NCBI GenBank assembly: GCA_015231915.1
Contig: JADGAR010000021.1
Location: 1 to 59,747 of the forward strand
DNA: 59,747 nt
DNA from: Magnetococcales bacterium
GTDB lineage: Bacteria > Pseudomonadota > Magnetococcia > Magnetococcales > Magnetaquicoccaceae
Direction of reading: 5' to 3'
The first letter of the stretch is position 1. Each line of letters starts with the position of its first letter. Below are positions 48,601-55,947 of this stretch, piece after piece. A program made the position numbers and the translations under genes. The notes under the pieces were generated by a model. The model ran no database searches and had not been told where the DNA came from. It worked only from the letters and a program-made list of their open reading frames with translations.

Positions 48601-48763
48601 TCATGCAATGACAAATTGTGCATTGCATGCCGTCTATGGTGATATGCCATGGCCGCGAGATGCTCCTGTTTCGGATGCGGGAGAAGGATTTTCCGGCCAA
48701 GTGTGTTGGTTGTTATAAATAATCAACTATTTTTTTGTTGTGCGATCCTTGTGAGTGTGTATT

Positions 48764-49642
48764 ATGAGCGTTTTGCATCACACTGATGACATGCGCATCC
48801 GTCCCACGCCTGGGGAACGTTTTGAAGTCCTCATTGCCCTGTCCTGCAAACAGCAGCAGCATGGGGACACCCCTTCCTGTCCCACCGAGGAAACATTGGC
48901 CGCCATGGTGGATGGACATTGCACGGCCAAGGAGCGTGCGGTTTTGTTGGAGCATTGTGATCGGTGTCCATCCTGCTATCAAGAATGGTTGTCGATGTCG
49001 GCGCTGCAATCCGGGGCAATGGAACGGAACGCCGCCAGGCCTGTCATGGCCAGGATGTGGAAAGGAGGCCTTTCCCTGGCCATTGCGGCTTCCTTGCTAT
49101 TGGTGCTTTGGCAGGCCCCCCGTTCCGATCGCTCCGAACTTTTATTGGCGAGCGCCTACCAAGATGCCGCATCCCTCAAAATCGTTGCGGACAGAGCCAA
49201 AAGAAAGGACAGGGGGGGCGGGGGCATGGTTTCCGCTTCGGATCCCGATGAATTCTCTGGGGCAAAAAGGGCATTCCTGGCAGGGAGTCGCCACGGTTTG
49301 CAGCTTCTGACAGGCGGTGATAAAAACAACTCATTACCTGCCAACAGTACAGGCGATCATCATTTTTTTCGGCTTGGGCAATGGAGCGCCCTGTTGAAGG
49401 TCATGTGTGCGGCATCGTCCAAGGTGCCGGAGGAATTGTGGCGCGCACAGGAGAAGATTGGCCTGGCAATGGTTGAAGAATGGGCCAGCAAACCCGAGGA
49501 CATTGCGGAAAGGCGTCTGGCGCACGCCAGCGTGGCCAAACTGCTCACGGTTCTGACCAATCCCGATGTTTCGGAGGGGCATGGTCAGGAGTGTTCCAGT
49601 ATCTATAATATTTTTTCCAGGCTGGAAAGCGACATGCGGTAA
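48764..49642 (+). CDS. Membrane anti-sigma factor with ZAS zinc finger
   Basis: 292 residues. HCDRCPSC near residue 66 is the H-x3-C-x2-C zinc anti-sigma motif, preceded by a conserved DGHCTAKERAVL helix. One membrane helix about 105-123 (GGLSLAIAASLLLVLWQA), then a roughly 165-residue extracytoplasmic domain of unknown type. It lies 163 bp after the sigma gene; the ATG at 48764 is chosen, with GTG 48755 possible. Confidence 0.75.
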   Translation: MSVLHHTDDMRIRPTPGERFEVLIALSCKQQQHGDTPSCPTEETLAAMVDGHCTAKERAVLLEHCDRCPSCYQEWLSMSALQSGAMERNAARPVMARMWKGGLSLAIAASLLLVLWQAPRSDRSELLLASAYQDAASLKIVADRAKRKDRGGGGMVSASDPDEFSGAKRAFLAGSRHGLQLLTGGDKNNSLPANSTGDHHFFRLGQWSALLKVMCAASSKVPEELWRAQEKIGLAMVEEWASKPEDIAERRLAHASVAKLLTVLTNPDVSEGHGQECSSIYNIFSRLESDMR

Positions 49643-49945
49643 ATAAACTTTTTTGGACCGGTTTGGACGGTTGGGTGGCAAGAGCAGAGCCAAACCGGAT
49701 GCGTTTGCCTGGCTCTATTGCCGACATGGGAAGCATGGCGCATACTGTTGGACAGCATCAATAGCGCCCTGGTGCCAAGATTGGATCATGAAGGGTGTCG
49801 TGACACGCGACAATCACGCCACCGGTGTCCGTCCATACCGGTCAGAGGCAGTGAGCGGGTCCGGGAGAATCACAATACCATGGACCGGCTCATGGGTTTC
49901 TGATCGGATGTCATTCACATGTTGTCCACGAAAGGAGAACATCGC
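49643..49945. other. Intergenic region between anti-sigma and lipoprotein genes
   Basis: 303 bp. Short frames only, none with a ribosome site or recognisable similarity. No repeat seen. Confidence 0.4.
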
Positions 49946-50251
49946 ATGAAACGCTTGACCATGACCCTGTTGGTGGCCGGTTTGATGACGCTGCCCGCTT
50001 GTTCGCACCGGCATCACCGGGATGATGTCGCTGCCGGTATTCTGGGCGGGGCCGTGGTCGGGGCCGTGGCGGGTGCCCTTCTGGCCGACTCATACGACGA
50101 TGATCGCCACCACTACGTGCAAGAGAGGCGATATGTCGTCGTTGAGCGACCCCCCAGCAAATACGGCAGGGGGGCACGTCGTCATGGTAACCACGATTCC
50201 ATGTGGCGAGAGGAACGCTATTCCTATCGGAGGCACTCCTCCTGGGATTGA
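49946..50251 (+). CDS. Small lipoprotein with glycine-zipper segment
   Basis: 101 residues. Lipoprotein signal MKRLTMTLLVAGLMTLPACS with lipobox LPAC, then a His-rich spot (HRHHRDD), a glycine zipper AGILGGAVVGAVAGALLA, and a Tyr/Arg-rich tail (YVQERRYVVVERPPSKYGRG). AAAGGAG lies 8 nt before the ATG. Resembles small envelope lipoproteins of unknown role. May belong to the regulon of the neighbouring sigma factor. Confidence 0.75.
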   Translation: MKRLTMTLLVAGLMTLPACSHRHHRDDVAAGILGGAVVGAVAGALLADSYDDDRHHYVQERRYVVVERPPSKYGRGARRHGNHDSMWREERYSYRRHSSWD

Positions 50252-50985
50252 TTGGGAGCGTCCCTCAGACGATGCAAGGAAAGTCACGCATCATCATCTT
50301 GCCAATGATGCTCCTGTCGCAATCTTTTTGCAGGACGCCAAGGCCGGCGAGACCTTATGGGGCTGGCCATCATGGTGATCGATTTCACTTCGCTGCTGCA
50401 TGAGAGCCGGTTGCTCGAATTTTCGCCATAACTGGAATCGCCCTGCGTTGCAGGGATGGACTAGGGCGCCAAGGGCGAACTCTGCTTCGGCCAGAAAAGT
50501 GCCTTGCAGGACGACGCGGTGACGCAGGAGCACAGGGGAGGCAACCACCACAGGCTGGATCAGTTCTCGCCAGGGCAGGGGAGGCAACATCGCCGTTCCA
50601 CGGAACAAACGTGTGGTCACCAGAGCCAACCCTCAAAAACCCACGCTCGAACACCCAGGAAAGGGACGTGGAGTTTTTGAAAAAATCCGTTAGCTACAGA
50701 TTGCCTCAACCATTGCGGGGACTTTGTCCCCGCCCCCCCCGGGATTTTCCGCTTTTTTGGCCAAAGCAGGAGGGGAAAGCAGAACCGGGAAGCCTTTCGG
50801 CTGCCCAGTCCCTGCTTCGGCCCCTGAACGGCGCTCGGGTTGCGTCCCCGCATCAGAGGGAGTCGACCAAGTGGCATTGTCAATCCCCTGATACAACGTA
50901 CTCAATAGCGCGCTTACCTTGTTCCGATAGATCCTCAAGGGAACGCCAGGATTGGGTGGCCAATCTGTCTACCACATTCAGATAG
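50252..50985. other. Non-coding or decayed stretch with GC hairpin and repeat-like segment
   Basis: About 730 bp with no supportable gene. Frames on both strands lack ribosome sites. A perfect 8-bp hairpin GCGGGGAC-TTT-GTCCCCGC lies at 50715-50733, in a G+C-rich block about 50700-50870 that reads like a mobile intergenic repeat. A T-free C-run follows the hairpin. Confidence 0.4.
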
Positions 50986-51142
50986 ACTTGTTGGCTGCGT
51001 GCGGATAACACGGACACGCTGACGTTCGGAATCGCTTCGGCCATCGGCAGCGTCAAATTGAATGGAAAAAACGTGAACCCGTTCTTGCTGTATTCAAACG
51101 GAATGATCGAGGTGTCCTTTGGCAATATCAAAGGCAACTCGC
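50986..51142 (+). pseudogene. 5' portion of a split gene (nuclease-like family C-terminal region)
   Basis: Plus-strand frame reads TDTLTFGIASAIGSVKLNGK then NVNPFLLYSNGMIEVSFGNI before diverging. An in-frame TAG at 50983 and lack of start show it is broken. Its last 46 bp are repeated at 52039, where the same frame continues into a normal-looking C-terminus. This resembles the C-terminal part of proteins with a nuclease-type N-terminus, by pattern only. Confidence 0.5.
51097..51142. repeat. 46-bp direct repeat, left copy
   Basis: 42 of 46 positions match 52039-52084. In the plus-strand coding frame the differences give two synonymous changes, one E/D and one N/H. Together the copies flank the segment holding the DUF4197 gene. 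Confidence 0.8.
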
Positions 51143-51222
51143 ATAATTTGCGTGAACGCCACTATCGACCCATCCGCCAAACCTGAGTATCACCTCTCGT
51201 GGAGTATCGGATTCATCGTCCG

Positions 51223-52005
51223 TCAACGGGCACCAAATACCTTGCGAAGCAGATCCGTACTCCGGGCCGCCGGATTGGCGCGGATCATTTTTTCTTCTCC
51301 GGCCACCTTGAGGAAGATCCCATCCAGGGTTTTACCGGTGACATAGCCATCCAGGTCGGCAACATCCTGTCCGGCGACCCCGGAGAGGAGATTCAGGCCG
51401 CTCTTGGGCAACGCGCCGGTAAGGGATTGATAGGCTGGTCCGACCCCCGCCTCCCGGGTGGTCTTCGCCACGATGGGTTTGATGGCCCTGGTCAATTCCG
51501 TGGAGGTGGTTTTGCGGAAGTATTCGGTGGCGGCGTTGTCCGGACCACGCAGGATGCCGGCGGCATCTTGAACCGTCATGCCTTGGATCGCCTTGGCGAA
51601 GATGTCGGCGGTCACCGGCGTCGCCTTTTCCGCTGCCTGATTGAGGGTGGCGACGAAGCGATCGCCGATCCCCTTGGCCGCGCCCATTTTCATCAGGGAT
51701 TCCAGGGGTTGCAGGGCGGGAGGCATGGGAATCTTCACCTGGGGATCATTCAGGAAGCCGTTCTCCCGCCCCAACCCCTGGATGGCATGTCGCACGCCCA
51801 TCGACAGGGCCTCCTTCAGGCCGCCGGACATCTCCGTCTGGGTCAGACCGGCCAATCCGCCGCCTGTTGTGTTCCGGTTGGCCTCCCCCGCCGTAATGGC
51901 CTGATTGAGCAACGGAGCCGCCTGGTTGAGCAGGTCGTTCATGCCCGCCTGCGCGGTGGATGCGCTCATCGCAACCGCTATTGCCCAAATGACCGGATTT
52001 TTCAT
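51223..52005 (-). CDS. DUF4197 family secreted protein
   Basis: 260 residues. Signal peptide MKNPVIWAIAVAMSASTAQA; mature part with GMNDLLNQAAPLLNQAI, GLKEALSMGVRHAIQGLG, ATPVTADIFAKAIQGMTVQDA, GILRGPDNAATEYFRKTTS and GYVTGKTLDGIFLKVAGEE, the recognisable DUF4197 pattern. Predicted periplasmic and helical; function unknown. It lies inside the segment bounded by the 46-bp repeats. Confidence 0.85.
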   Translation of the reverse strand: MKNPVIWAIAVAMSASTAQAGMNDLLNQAAPLLNQAITAGEANRNTTGGGLAGLTQTEMSGGLKEALSMGVRHAIQGLGRENGFLNDPQVKIPMPPALQPLESLMKMGAAKGIGDRFVATLNQAAEKATPVTADIFAKAIQGMTVQDAAGILRGPDNAATEYFRKTTSTELTRAIKPIVAKTTREAGVGPAYQSLTGALPKSGLNLLSGVAGQDVADLDGYVTGKTLDGIFLKVAGEEKMIRANPAARSTDLLRKVFGAR

Positions 52006-52038
52006 GGTGATTGCCCTCGGATAGAGTACAGAAGAAAG

Positions 52039-52084
52039 AACGGAATGATCGATGTGTCCTTTGGTAATATCAAAGGACACTCGC
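52039..52084. repeat. 46-bp direct repeat, right copy
   Basis: Matches 51097-51142 at 42 of 46 positions. It forms the beginning of the 3' gene fragment. Confidence 0.8.
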
Positions 52085-52272
52085 CGTTTTCAGACCAGGG
52101 GAAACGAATCGAACTTCTGGAAAAATTGAATTCAATCATAGGTATCGAAATCCAACAGGACAAAATCGGATCTTTCCCGAAATTCCCTCTTTCTGTTCTT
52201 CAAGACGATAACGCGCTTCAAAGATTCTTTGAGGTATGTGCGTGTGTGATTGCTGACAGCAGGAAGGGATGA
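52039..52272 (+). pseudogene. 3' portion of the split gene
   Basis: Reads NGMIDVSFGNIKGHSPFSDQ, then GKRIELLEKLNSIIGIEIQQ and FPLSVLQDDNALQRFFEVCA to a TGA at 52270. No start or ribosome site of its own. The pattern (ELL..LN.I.G..I..D, PLS.L.D..AL..F) recalls the C-terminus of uncharacterised nuclease-like proteins. It joins seamlessly to the 50986 fragment across the repeat. Confidence 0.55.
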
Positions 52273-52557
52273 TCAATCTCTGGTCTCCCAGTCACGCCCC
52301 CGATCATCCCCGTACCCGCTTCCCTGGCGGTGATCGTGGCCCAGCTTGCCATTCCGACGCAACACATCCAGCATCTCTTGTGCCTTCTCCAGTTTTTCGG
52401 TCTCGGACGGCTCCATTACCCCGTTTCTGATCATCCGGGGTGTGTGGAGCACGTCTTCCAGTTTGCGCCCGGTGGCCGGAGGAGCTTTTTGGTGTTGGTA
52501 AGGCTCACCCCCGACAAACAAGACACTGGATAGCGCCAACGTCGCCAAGGTCATCAT
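52273..52557 (-). CDS. Small secreted protein of unknown function
   Basis: 94 residues from MMTLATLALSSVLFVGGEPY. AGGAGGAG lies 7 nt before the first ATG, an excellent ribosome site. After the signal segment: KLEDVLHTPRMIRNGVMEPS, EKLEKAQEMLDVLRRNGKLG and a Gly/Asp/Arg-rich tail ending DWETRD. Family not recognised. It is convergent with, and abuts, the split-gene fragment. Confidence 0.6.
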   Translation of the reverse strand: MMTLATLALSSVLFVGGEPYQHQKAPPATGRKLEDVLHTPRMIRNGVMEPSETEKLEKAQEMLDVLRRNGKLGHDHRQGSGYGDDRGRDWETRD

Positions 52558-52790
52558 GTGCAGGCTCCTCCTGGCCGTTCTCGATTTCATGCAATGCTCA
52601 ACGAACAGTGCAAATCATACCACCTCTTGCAACCATTCGAAAATCCGAAAATCGCGAAAATCTGGGGACATATATGGACCCCTCCCGGAGCGCAAGGAAA
52701 TTTTTGTGTCCGAGAATGATTTGGTGCCTTTGCCCCCTATAGGCTGATTTTTTGATTTGTTCGTTTCTGCGCACCTCAATCATTGCTTTT
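52558..52790. other. Intergenic region
   Basis: No gene, repeat or clear signal seen; upstream region of the small secreted protein. Confidence 0.35.
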
Positions 52791-52949
52791 TCCCGCCGAA
52801 CAGGGACGTTTGACGCAGTTCCTGGTAGCCCGCGCGTCGAGGTGGGTCAGGACGGCATCGGCATCAATCTGCGCACCGAAGGGCTTGCCAGCCTGATTCG
52901 TGAACTGCGTCAACCGCTTCATCTCCAGAATATGAGGGCTTCCAAATGA
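52791..52949 (+). pseudogene. 3' remnant of a serine recombinase
   Basis: The frame ending at 52949 reads RVEVGQDGIGINLRTEGLAS and LIRELRQPLHL, like the extreme C-terminus of large serine recombinases of alphaproteobacterial type. Catalytic and DNA-binding domains are absent. The TGA overlaps the next ATG (ATGA), so the original operon junction survives. Confidence 0.5.
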
Positions 52950-53371
52950 CCACCGTTGCTCCAGCCGGACAGGCCCAGTACACTTTGAGTACCGACGGCA
53001 GCATGCTGTCGATCTTCATCCCGGTGCAATTCAAGAGACGCGGAGGCCGGAAAATGATCGTGGCACCCGATGGCGTGGTCGGCAGGCCAGCCGAACGGGA
53101 TGAAAGCATGATACAGGCCGTGGCCAAGGCGTGGAAGTGGCGTCGGATGCTGGACCGCAAAGAGGCGTTGAACCTGTCGGAGATCGCCGCCAAGGAGAAG
53201 ATCGGAGAGACATATGCCGGTCGGATCTTGGAGTTGAGCCTTCTATCACCGGAGATCGTGGAGGCGATTCTGGATGGCAGGCAGCCGGTGGGGCTGTCGC
53301 TGCGGGAGTTTGCCAAAGGGATACCGCTGGCTTGGGAGGAGCAGAGGGTGAAGTTTGGGTTTGGAAGGTGA
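52946..53371 (+). CDS. Recombinase-associated protein
   Basis: 141 residues. IFIPVQFKRRGGRKMIVAPDG, then AVAKAWKWRRMLDRKEALNL and SEIAAKEKIGETYAGRILEL, an HTH-like helical unit, then LLSPEIVEAILDGRQPVGLS. Such proteins are found next to serine recombinases in integrated elements. Overlaps the recombinase remnant by ATGA, so it appears left over from a mobile element. Intact in length. Confidence 0.65.
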   Translation: MTTVAPAGQAQYTLSTDGSMLSIFIPVQFKRRGGRKMIVAPDGVVGRPAERDESMIQAVAKAWKWRRMLDRKEALNLSEIAAKEKIGETYAGRILELSLLSPEIVEAILDGRQPVGLSLREFAKGIPLAWEEQRVKFGFGR

Positions 53372-53377
53372 CGACGT

Positions 53378-53539
53378 ATGGTCCATCTGCCACTCAAAAA
53401 GCAGCGCTCCCAGGCGAGGGCCGTCAGGAAAAGAGCCGCTCGTAGCAAGCCCGGCCCACGACGTCCGGCGGTGATGTCGCAGGAGGCATTTCAAAGGCTG
53501 GCTGCTGGGACAGCAGAGGATGTGGCTGAAAGATCTTGA
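53378..53539 (+). CDS. Possible small basic protein
   Basis: 53 residues, MVHLPLKKQRSQARAVRKRA then KPGPRRPAVMSQEAFQRLAA. Very basic N-terminus; starts 6 bp after the recombinase-associated gene. GGAAGG lies upstream of the ATG. No family recognised; could be chance. Confidence 0.3.
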   Translation: MVHLPLKKQRSQARAVRKRAARSKPGPRRPAVMSQEAFQRLAAGTAEDVAERS

Positions 53540-54042
53540 AATGTCGGAAAGTGATGTACTGGAAGCCATGGAGTGGATGGCCAGCAATGTGTTCGCAAAT
53601 TCAATCCGTCACAATCCAGGGTGGCACTTTTAGTTGCCGCCCTCAGGCCGCGCTATGGCAAGCACCGTGGTGATGAGTTGTCGTCAGGAATGAGGAGCCG
53701 GAAGGATCGTCTGGAGCGTTTGGATCTGTGCAACGGGGAATTGAATCTGCACTCAGCCACGCACAATCTGAAGAAACTGCACTCGAAATGCGTCCTGATG
53801 AGACAAAAAGGGGGGAAATGGCTCCATAGAGGGCGGTCTTCTCGCTTTCAGTGGGATGAAACCGGTCTGATGGATGCGGGTGGCGGTTCGCATGCCGACC
53901 TTGCAGGCCATTTAGGCCATTCGACAACAGGCTCCAAAGGAAAAAAATCCAACAAATGGTGGGTTTTGCAATTGCATCAAAAAAATATAAATGCATGCTT
54001 CATGTTGAACCAGCACGCATGTCCGGCTTGACAAGATTTCCG
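53540..54042. other. Gap between mobile-element remains and Pel-like cluster
   Basis: About 500 bp. One frame is open through much of it but has no ribosome site, atypical composition and no similarity I recognise. Probably decayed element DNA, with the promoter of the Pel-like cluster at its A+T-rich right end. Confidence 0.4.
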
Positions 54043-54930
54043 ATGCCTGCTCCTGGTATGCAGCATATTGGTTATTTATTTGTGCTGAGCAGGAGAGTGT
54101 TTGTAATAATAATATTTTTTTTCTATTCTTTTTTGTGGGGTTGTGCTTTGTACGCAGCGGATGATGCACCGCTTGTGGTCTATTATGGCCAACATGCCAC
54201 CCTTAAAGAATTACTCCCATACCGCATGCTGGTCCTCGACAGCGATTCCCATCCCTTGTTGGAACCGCTCCTGGAACGGGACAAAAAATTATTGGGATAT
54301 CTCAGCCTCGGCGAGGTGGCTCACTACCGCGATTATTTCGCGCTGGTGCGTGATCAGGGGTTGCTGATCCGGGAAAATTCCAACTGGCCGGGCGCCCACT
54401 TCGTCGATGTGCGCGACGAACGGTGGAGCGCACTGGTGATCGAGCGGATCATCCCAGGCATCCTGCGCCGGGGATTTCAGGGGCTGTTCCTCGATACCCT
54501 CGACAATCCGCCTTATCTGGAGGAGAGCGACCCGATACGTTTCGCCGGGATGCGGCAGGCGGCCATCGACCTGGTCGCCGCGATCCGTCGTCACTATCCC
54601 TACTTGAAGATCATGGTCAATCGGGGCTACGCGCTCCTCCCGGAGATCGCGGGAGGGATCCAGGCCGTGCTCGCGGAGTCGCTCGACAGCCAATACGATT
54701 TTGCCACCCGGACCTACCGTTCCACCACGCCGGCAGAGCGGGATCAAGCCCTGAAAACCCTCGCAGAGGTCAGGAAGCGCCATCCCCACCTGGAACTCTA
54801 CGCCCTGAACTACTGGCGGCCCGATGATCCCGAGGGAATCCGCCGGCTCTACCGGCTGGCGCGAGAGCGGGGCTTCCTTCCGTATGTGGCCACCGTGGAA
54901 CTTGATCGCATCCTTCCGGAACCGGATTGA
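54043..54930 (+). CDS. PelA-like glycoside hydrolase domain protein (GH114/GH166-type)
   Basis: About 295 residues. After a membrane/signal segment (VFVIIIFFFYSFLWGCALYA) comes a TIM-barrel hydrolase of the endo-alpha-1,4-polygalactosaminidase type: LVVYYGQHATLKELLPYRML, LGYLSLGEVAHYRDYF, GFQGLFLDTLDNPPYLEE, LKIMVNRGYALLPEIAGGIQ, VLAESLDSQYDFATRTYRST. In Pseudomonas this is the N-terminal domain of PelA. Start uncertain (54043 or 54058) because no ribosome site is clear. Its 5' end is markedly A+T-rich. Confidence 0.75.
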   Translation: MPAPGMQHIGYLFVLSRRVFVIIIFFFYSFLWGCALYAADDAPLVVYYGQHATLKELLPYRMLVLDSDSHPLLEPLLERDKKLLGYLSLGEVAHYRDYFALVRDQGLLIRENSNWPGAHFVDVRDERWSALVIERIIPGILRRGFQGLFLDTLDNPPYLEESDPIRFAGMRQAAIDLVAAIRRHYPYLKIMVNRGYALLPEIAGGIQAVLAESLDSQYDFATRTYRSTTPAERDQALKTLAEVRKRHPHLELYALNYWRPDDPEGIRRLYRLARERGFLPYVATVELDRILPEPD

Positions 54931-55026
54931 TCGATCACACTGTGTTTTACGCCATGCGCGTGTTATCCTGCCGCGCGGTTTGATCATCAGACCTGAGGAA
55001 ACAAGCGACGAGCGAGGAGTCGGAAC

Positions 55027-55947
55027 ATGGCAATCTGGCTGATTACCGGCGGGTGCGGTTTCATCGGTTCCCATTTGGCGGACGCTCTGATCGCCCGTGG
55101 CGATACGGTGCGCATCCTGGACGATCTCTCCACCGGCAAGCGCGAACAGGTCGACCCGCGCTGCACGGTGATCGTGAACGATGTCGCACGTGAAGGGGTG
55201 GCGGCCCACGCGCTGGAAGGGGTGGACGGCTGCTGGCATCTGGCGGCCATCGCCTCGGTGACGCGCTCCAACACCGCCTGGGTCGAGACCCATCAGGTCA
55301 ATCTCACCGGTACCATCCGGCTCCTCGAAGCCGCCCGACGGGTCAGACCCGGCGCGCCTCTGCCGGTGGTCTACGCATCCTCGGCTGCTGTCTATGGCGC
55401 CAACGACCGCCTGCCCCTCGCCGAAACCGCCATCACCTGTCCGCTCACCGCTTACGGCGCGGACAAGCTCGGTTCGGAACTCCACGCCCGCGTTGCGGGC
55501 CATGTCCATGGGGTCCCCACCATCGGCTTCCGCTTTTTTAACGTCTACGGGCCGCGCCAGGACCCTGCCTCGCCCTATTCCGGGGTGATCTCCATCTTCG
55601 CCGACCGGATCACCCGGCGGCAGCCCATCACCCTCTTTGGCGACGGCACCCAGACCCGTGATTTCGTCTACGTCGGGGATGTGGTCCGGTTTCTTCTGAA
55701 AGGGATGGAACGGGCCACCACCTCCGCTTCGGTCTTCAACGTCTGCACCGGGCGCCGTACCTCGATCCTCGAACTGGCCCACACCCTCTTTCGCCTGCGC
55801 GGTCACGAGGTCCCCATCCACCATGCCCCGCCCCGCGCCGGCGAGATCCCCCACTCCCTGGGGGACCCGGAACCGGCTGCCGCCGCCCTGGGAATACGCG
55901 CCGACATGGCGTTGGAGGCGGGACTGCAACGCACCCTGCGGGCATGA
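55027..55947 (+). CDS. NAD-dependent sugar epimerase (PelX/GalE-like)
   Basis: 306-residue extended SDR. NAD-binding TGGCGFIGSHLAD near residue 7; YASSAAVYG; catalytic YGADK (residues about 141-145); FFNVYGPRQDP; ending with sugar-binding GDGTQTRDFVYVGDVV. Such enzymes convert UDP-GlcNAc to UDP-GalNAc, a precursor of Pel. Lying between the hydrolase and deacetylase genes supports that role. The stop overlaps the next gene (ATGA). Confidence 0.85.
   Translation: MAIWLITGGCGFIGSHLADALIARGDTVRILDDLSTGKREQVDPRCTVIVNDVAREGVAAHALEGVDGCWHLAAIASVTRSNTAWVETHQVNLTGTIRLLEAARRVRPGAPLPVVYASSAAVYGANDRLPLAETAITCPLTAYGADKLGSELHARVAGHVHGVPTIGFRFFNVYGPRQDPASPYSGVISIFADRITRRQPITLFGDGTQTRDFVYVGDVVRFLLKGMERATTSASVFNVCTGRRTSILELAHTLFRLRGHEVPIHHAPPRAGEIPHSLGDPEPAAAALGIRADMALEAGLQRTLRA

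Noticed and set aside
50880-51137. 85-residue minus-strand reading frame
   Set aside because: It lies opposite the plus-strand split gene. Differences between the two 46-bp copies are mostly silent or conservative in the plus frame, so the minus frame is more likely a shadow.
53573-54031. 152-residue plus-strand frame before the Pel-like cluster
   Set aside because: No ribosome site or recognisable motif, and composition unlike neighbouring genes.
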